NCBI GenBank assembly: GCA_028699365.1
Contig: JAQVUQ010000184.1
Span: 1-5,931, forward strand
Source: a bacterium
GTDB taxonomy: Bacteria; UBP13; UBA5359
Direction: 5' to 3'
Length of the DNA: 5,931 nt
The notes beneath the pieces are model-generated. The model did no database searches and was not told the origin of the DNA. It worked only from the letters and a program-made list of their open reading frames with translations. The translations under genes were made by a program, and so were the position numbers. Positions 5,849 to 5,931 of this stretch are shown here, piece after piece; position 1 is the stretch's first letter, and every line of letters starts with the position of its first letter.

Positions 5849-5931
5849 ATTTGAATTGTCCTTCTCTACTTCGCCATTGCATAAGGTTATTCCTTCGACC
5901 GGTCACGGGGTACATGCAACCGGGCTCCGCA

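Noticed and set aside
5887-5931. Possible C-terminal tail (about 14 residues, ending RSKE, stop at 5887) of another minus-strand gene entering at the right edge
   Set aside because: Far too short to judge coding; other minus frames are also open or nearly so here, and no terminator follows.

Overview
The window holds three genes of a bacterial cell envelope, all read from the minus strand. In transcription order (high to low coordinate) they are a short LptD-like outer-membrane protein (4185-5768), an SLH-domain outer-membrane porin (1871-3901), and the first 570 codons of the preprotein translocase ATPase secA (1-1711, running off the left edge). No tRNA, rRNA, CRISPR array, transposase or phage gene is visible.

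The organism looks like a diderm bacterium that tethers its outer membrane through SLH-domain porins and also has an LptD-type lipopolysaccharide insertion protein. That pairing is known from the Terrabacteria-type diderms (Cyanobacteria and relatives, Negativicutes, Armatimonadota-like and Deinococcus-Thermus-like lineages, with LPS present in only some). Base composition looks close to 50% GC. The lineage cannot be fixed from sequence alone; an uncultivated Armatimonadota-like or cyanobacteria-related candidate phylum is a guess. Dispersed 7-bp and 8-bp short tandem repeats point to a genome rich in such repeats.

Layout. 5769-5931: non-coding, with clusters of a degenerate 7-bp repeat that spill into the start of the LptD-like gene. 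4185-5768: LptD-like gene with a repeat-built N-terminus, an in-frame 8-bp tandem repeat, an OstA/LptA-like domain and a small C-terminal barrel; the Cys pair matching the E. coli LptD disulfide is kept. 4141-4171: GC-rich hairpin with a T-rich tail, its terminator. 3902-4140: long, hairpin-rich leader of the porin gene, ending in a strong Shine-Dalgarno site beside another hairpin. 1871-3901: SLH porin. 1810-1852: near-perfect 18-bp hairpin, the probable terminator. 1712-1809: secA promoter (extended -10) and leader.

The genes share a theme rather than a clear operon, since each is separated from the next by a terminator-like hairpin. SecA drives export of both outer-membrane proteins across the inner membrane, the SLH porin links peptidoglycan to the outer membrane, and the LptD-like protein would place LPS in the outer leaflet. 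The best second looks are the frame-changing 8-bp repeat in the LptD-like gene, its unusually small barrel, the repeat-derived gene start, and the unassigned structured leader before the porin.
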